Assembly: GCA_900114885.1 (NCBI GenBank)
Contig: FOUN01000006.1
Location: 1-64,000, forward strand
DNA: 64,000 bases
DNA from: Psychrobacillus psychrodurans
GTDB lineage: Bacteria > Bacillota > Bacilli > Bacillales_A > Planococcaceae
Reading direction: 5' to 3'
Of the stretch, positions 62,562 to 64,000 are shown in pieces. The position numbers and the translations under genes were made by a program. The number at the start of each line of letters is the position of its first letter. Position 1 is the first letter of the stretch. The notes below the pieces were generated by a model. That model searched no databases, was not told where the DNA came from, and saw only the letters and a list, made by a program, of their open reading frames with translations.

Positions 62562-63521
62562 TTATACAATTCTATTCTGAGGCTCTCTGTTTTCTAACAC
62601 TGCTTCTATATCTTTTGCGTTCAATTCCATCATTGCTTGACGAGTTCGAATACTAGCACTGCCAATATGAGGCAATACAGTTACGTTAGGTAATGTCAAC
62701 AAAGGATGATCTAACGGCACAGGTTCTTGTTCAAATACATCAAGCCCAGCAGCCCATATTTTTTTAGAAGTTAATGCGTTAAATAGAGCTTGTTCATCTA
62801 CAATGCCACCTCGTGCGACATTAATAATTGTTGCAGTATTCTTCATCAGATTGAGTTCACGTTCACTTATAAGTCCTTTTGTTTCTGGAGTTAGTGGAGT
62901 TAGCAATATAACAAAATCAGATTGCTTTAGTAAGTCTTCTAATTCAGCATAAGTAAAACCATACGTTTCTTCCGCTTCTAGTTTTCTAGAACGATTATGA
63001 TATAACACATTCATGTCAAAGCCTTTTGCACGCCTTGCAACTGCTTCTCCTATGCGACCCATCCCAACAATACCAAGCGTTGCACCGAAAATATCCATGC
63101 CTGTATATTGCATTGGCGACCAGGACGTCCAATTACCTGAACGAATTTCTTGTTCTACTTCTGTTATTCTTCGAGCCGTCGCTAACAATAAAGCAAATGT
63201 TAAGTCTGCTGTTGTCTCTGTTAATACACCCGGCGTATTAGTTACGATAATACCGTGTTCTTTTGCAGCTTCCACATCTATATTGTTATAGCCAACAGCA
63301 AAATTACTGATTACTTTTAAATTTGACAGACTTTCAATTAGTGCACGATCGATATTATCAGATAGCATCGTCCATAAAGCATGTGCACCTTTAGCATTTA
63401 TTTTTATTTCTTCATATGTCATCGCAATACTTTCGCTATGCCACATATGTACATCAAATTTCGCCCTTAAAGGCTCGACGATTTCTTCAGGTAGTTTACG
63501 TGTAATGTATATTTTGTCCAT
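62562..63521 (-). CDS. D-isomer 2-hydroxyacid dehydrogenase (glyoxylate/glycerate type)
   Basis: A 319-residue NAD(P)-dependent dehydrogenase of the GyaR/GRHPR group. Substrate-domain NFAVGYNNIDVEAAKEHGI, Rossmann motif LGIVGMGRIGEAVARRAKGF, catalytic Arg in NVARGGIVDE, Glu in LDVFEQEPVP and His in LPHIGSAS. It reduces glyoxylate or hydroxypyruvate. Start ATG 63521 with GGGGGA seven bases upstream. A 21-residue longer frame would begin in non-coding DNA. Monocistronic and divergent from the RNA genes to its right. Confidence 0.92.
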   Translation of the reverse strand: MDKIYITRKLPEEIVEPLRAKFDVHMWHSESIAMTYEEIKINAKGAHALWTMLSDNIDRALIESLSNLKVISNFAVGYNNIDVEAAKEHGIIVTNTPGVLTETTADLTFALLLATARRITEVEQEIRSGNWTSWSPMQYTGMDIFGATLGIVGMGRIGEAVARRAKGFDMNVLYHNRSRKLEAEETYGFTYAELEDLLKQSDFVILLTPLTPETKGLISERELNLMKNTATIINVARGGIVDEQALFNALTSKKIWAAGLDVFEQEPVPLDHPLLTLPNVTVLPHIGSASIRTRQAMMELNAKDIEAVLENREPQNRIV

Positions 63522-63585
63522 AACTTCTTCCCCCTTTGTTGTATTAACCAAATCATGGACGAAAGTACGAAATTTTGCAAACATA

Positions 63586-63614
63586 TTTACATCTTTTAAT
63601 AGCTACGTTATACT
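63586..63614 (+). promoter_or_regulatory. strong promoter of the structured RNA
   Basis: TTTACA (63586-63591), 17-base spacer, TATACT (63609-63614). Predicted start around 63621. Confidence 0.8.
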
Positions 63615-63619
63615 TTGGG

Positions 63620-63816
63620 CACATAAGAAAAGTGCGAGCACCTATGTTAGCTTCAACAATGTTCTTTTGCGATAAGCTTTGCGCAGAAGCAGGCTCTGGA
63701 TAGAAATTCACGTAAAGACGTCCTTATGGCTTGGTGAAATTCTGAAGTGTCTCAAGCGATTTAGGTGCTGAACTAGATAGATATGCGTAACAGCACATAT
63801 TTTCTAGTCTTTTAAA
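63620..63816 (+). ncRNA. ssrS: structured RNA of about 195 nt, 6S RNA-like candidate
   Basis: No ORF. After a near-consensus promoter the transcript shows nested pairing: GCAC/GTGC at the 5' end, a long-range stem AGCACCTA / TAGGTGCT (63638-63645 with 63762-63769), an inner AGAAATTCAC / GTGAAATTCT stem, and an ACTAGA / TCTAGT terminator hairpin ending in CTTTT. Length, long-range closing stem and the ATGTTAG segment near the 5' strand recall 6S RNA of Bacilli, but I cannot confirm this without a covariance model. A leader for the TPP region downstream is the alternative. Confidence 0.45.
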
Positions 63817-63835
63817 AAACTACATACCGTTTTCT

Positions 63836-63926
63836 GCACTAGGGGTGCCCACTTTGGCTGTGATGAGAGCTTTTTAGCTCCGATCCCTTATTACTCGATC
63901 AGGATAATACCTGCGTGAGGAAGTGC
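63836..63926 (+). promoter_or_regulatory. TPP (THI-box) riboswitch
   Basis: GCACTAGGGGTGCCC opens the aptamer. GCTGTGATGAGAGC holds the pyrimidine-binding TGAGA-type loop, CGATCCCTTATTACTCGATC gives the P1/P4-side pairing, and AGGATAATACCTGCGTGAGG then AAGTGC closes it. P1 pairs GCACT with AGTGC. It controls a thiamin gene starting right of the window. Confidence 0.92.
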
Positions 63927-63962
63927 GGTGACTTTCCTAATATTTTTGTATTGGATTAGTGA

Positions 63963-63991
63963 CTGCATCTTCACGGATGTGGCCTTTTTTT
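63963..63991 (+). terminator. riboswitch-controlled terminator
   Basis: CTGCATC / GATGTGG stem (with two G-U pairs), 6-base loop, CC then T7 at 63985-63991. It lies 37 bases after the aptamer, so TPP binding should cause premature termination. Confidence 0.8.
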
Positions 63992-64000
63992 ATGAAAAAA

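Noticed and set aside
63600-63830. T-box or SAM riboswitch in front of the TPP element
   Set aside because: No AGGGTGGNACCGCG or S-box core was found; the pairing pattern fits an independent RNA better.
63992-64000. ATGAAAAAA at the window end as start of the thiamin gene
   Set aside because: It abuts the terminator T-run and has no ribosome site, so the regulated gene probably starts beyond the window.

Overview
The window looks like chromosome of a low-GC, endospore-forming Bacillales bacterium. The gene set (Spo0M, a sigma-B type promoter, GbsR/OpuA osmoprotection, LXG toxins, Gram-positive style C-P lyase genes, and the multi-kb-scattered Bacillaceae/Caryophanaceae intergenic repeat) suggests something near Psychrobacillus, Sporosarcina or Lysinibacillus. 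The genus is an inference. Almost every operon is on the minus strand. No rRNA, tRNA or CRISPR array was recognised.

Layout. (a) 1-6.4 kb is an accessory polymorphic-toxin island: an IS3 transposase tail, an orphan nuclease-toxin module with a YezG-type immunity gene, a frameshifted IS110 element, a serine recombinase, and an intact LXG toxin/immunity operon preceded by a 30-codon overlapping ORF. The orphan module and the intact toxin share the same TGKG linker, so this is a toxin-tip replacement locus invaded by mobile DNA. (b) 6.4-10.1 kb is an ascorbate-type PTS (EIIC, EIIB) with a PRD/EIIA regulator. (c) 10.4-17.5 kb is a cell-wall amino-sugar recovery operon: serine hydrolase (AmiE-like), lipoprotein, two permeases, BadF-type kinase, MurQ, MurR. 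It lacks an ATPase gene. (d) 17.7-21.5 kb is OpuA glycine betaine import with a divergent GbsR-type regulator. (e) 21.6-31.9 kb is a complete phosphonate locus: phnG-H-I-J-K-M-L plus a PHP phosphoesterase, followed by phnD-C-E1-E2, with three 11-bp-phased Pho-box-like repeats upstream of phnG.

(f) 32.4-36.2 kb holds small regulators and transporters (MBL hydrolase, Lrp, EamA, GntR/UTRA). (g) 36.3-39.4 kb is a SWIM/SNF2 helicase. (h) 39.6-41.4 kb is a MerR plus CNNM/CorC pair with an unusual hairpin between Shine-Dalgarno and start codon. (i) 41.5-43.8 kb holds a sigma-B type stress gene, a small lipoprotein and pgi. (j) 44.4-48.1 kb is an NAD salvage operon with an NrtR-type Nudix regulator, pncA, pncB and a NadD-like adenylyltransferase. 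(k) 48.3-50.9 kb is an oligo-glucosidase and ROK glucokinase behind a 16-bp perfect operator palindrome. (l) 51-58.7 kb holds two unknown membrane proteins, a TetR/MBL/YrdB operon, Spo0M, DUF2971 and an MHYT-EAL protein. (m) 59-62.1 kb is a second glycine-betaine-type ABC importer. (n) 62.5-64 kb holds a 2-hydroxyacid dehydrogenase, a strongly promoted structured RNA (6S-like candidate) and a TPP riboswitch with its terminator.

A family of palindromic 80-bp elements (17571, 36204, truncated 21558, short relative 10399) is scattered between these operons, always at gene 3' ends. I found no wholly unknown multi-gene system. The items most worth a second look are the toxin-tip locus with its leader ORF, the hairpin-bridged start of the CorC gene, and the dispersed palindrome family.
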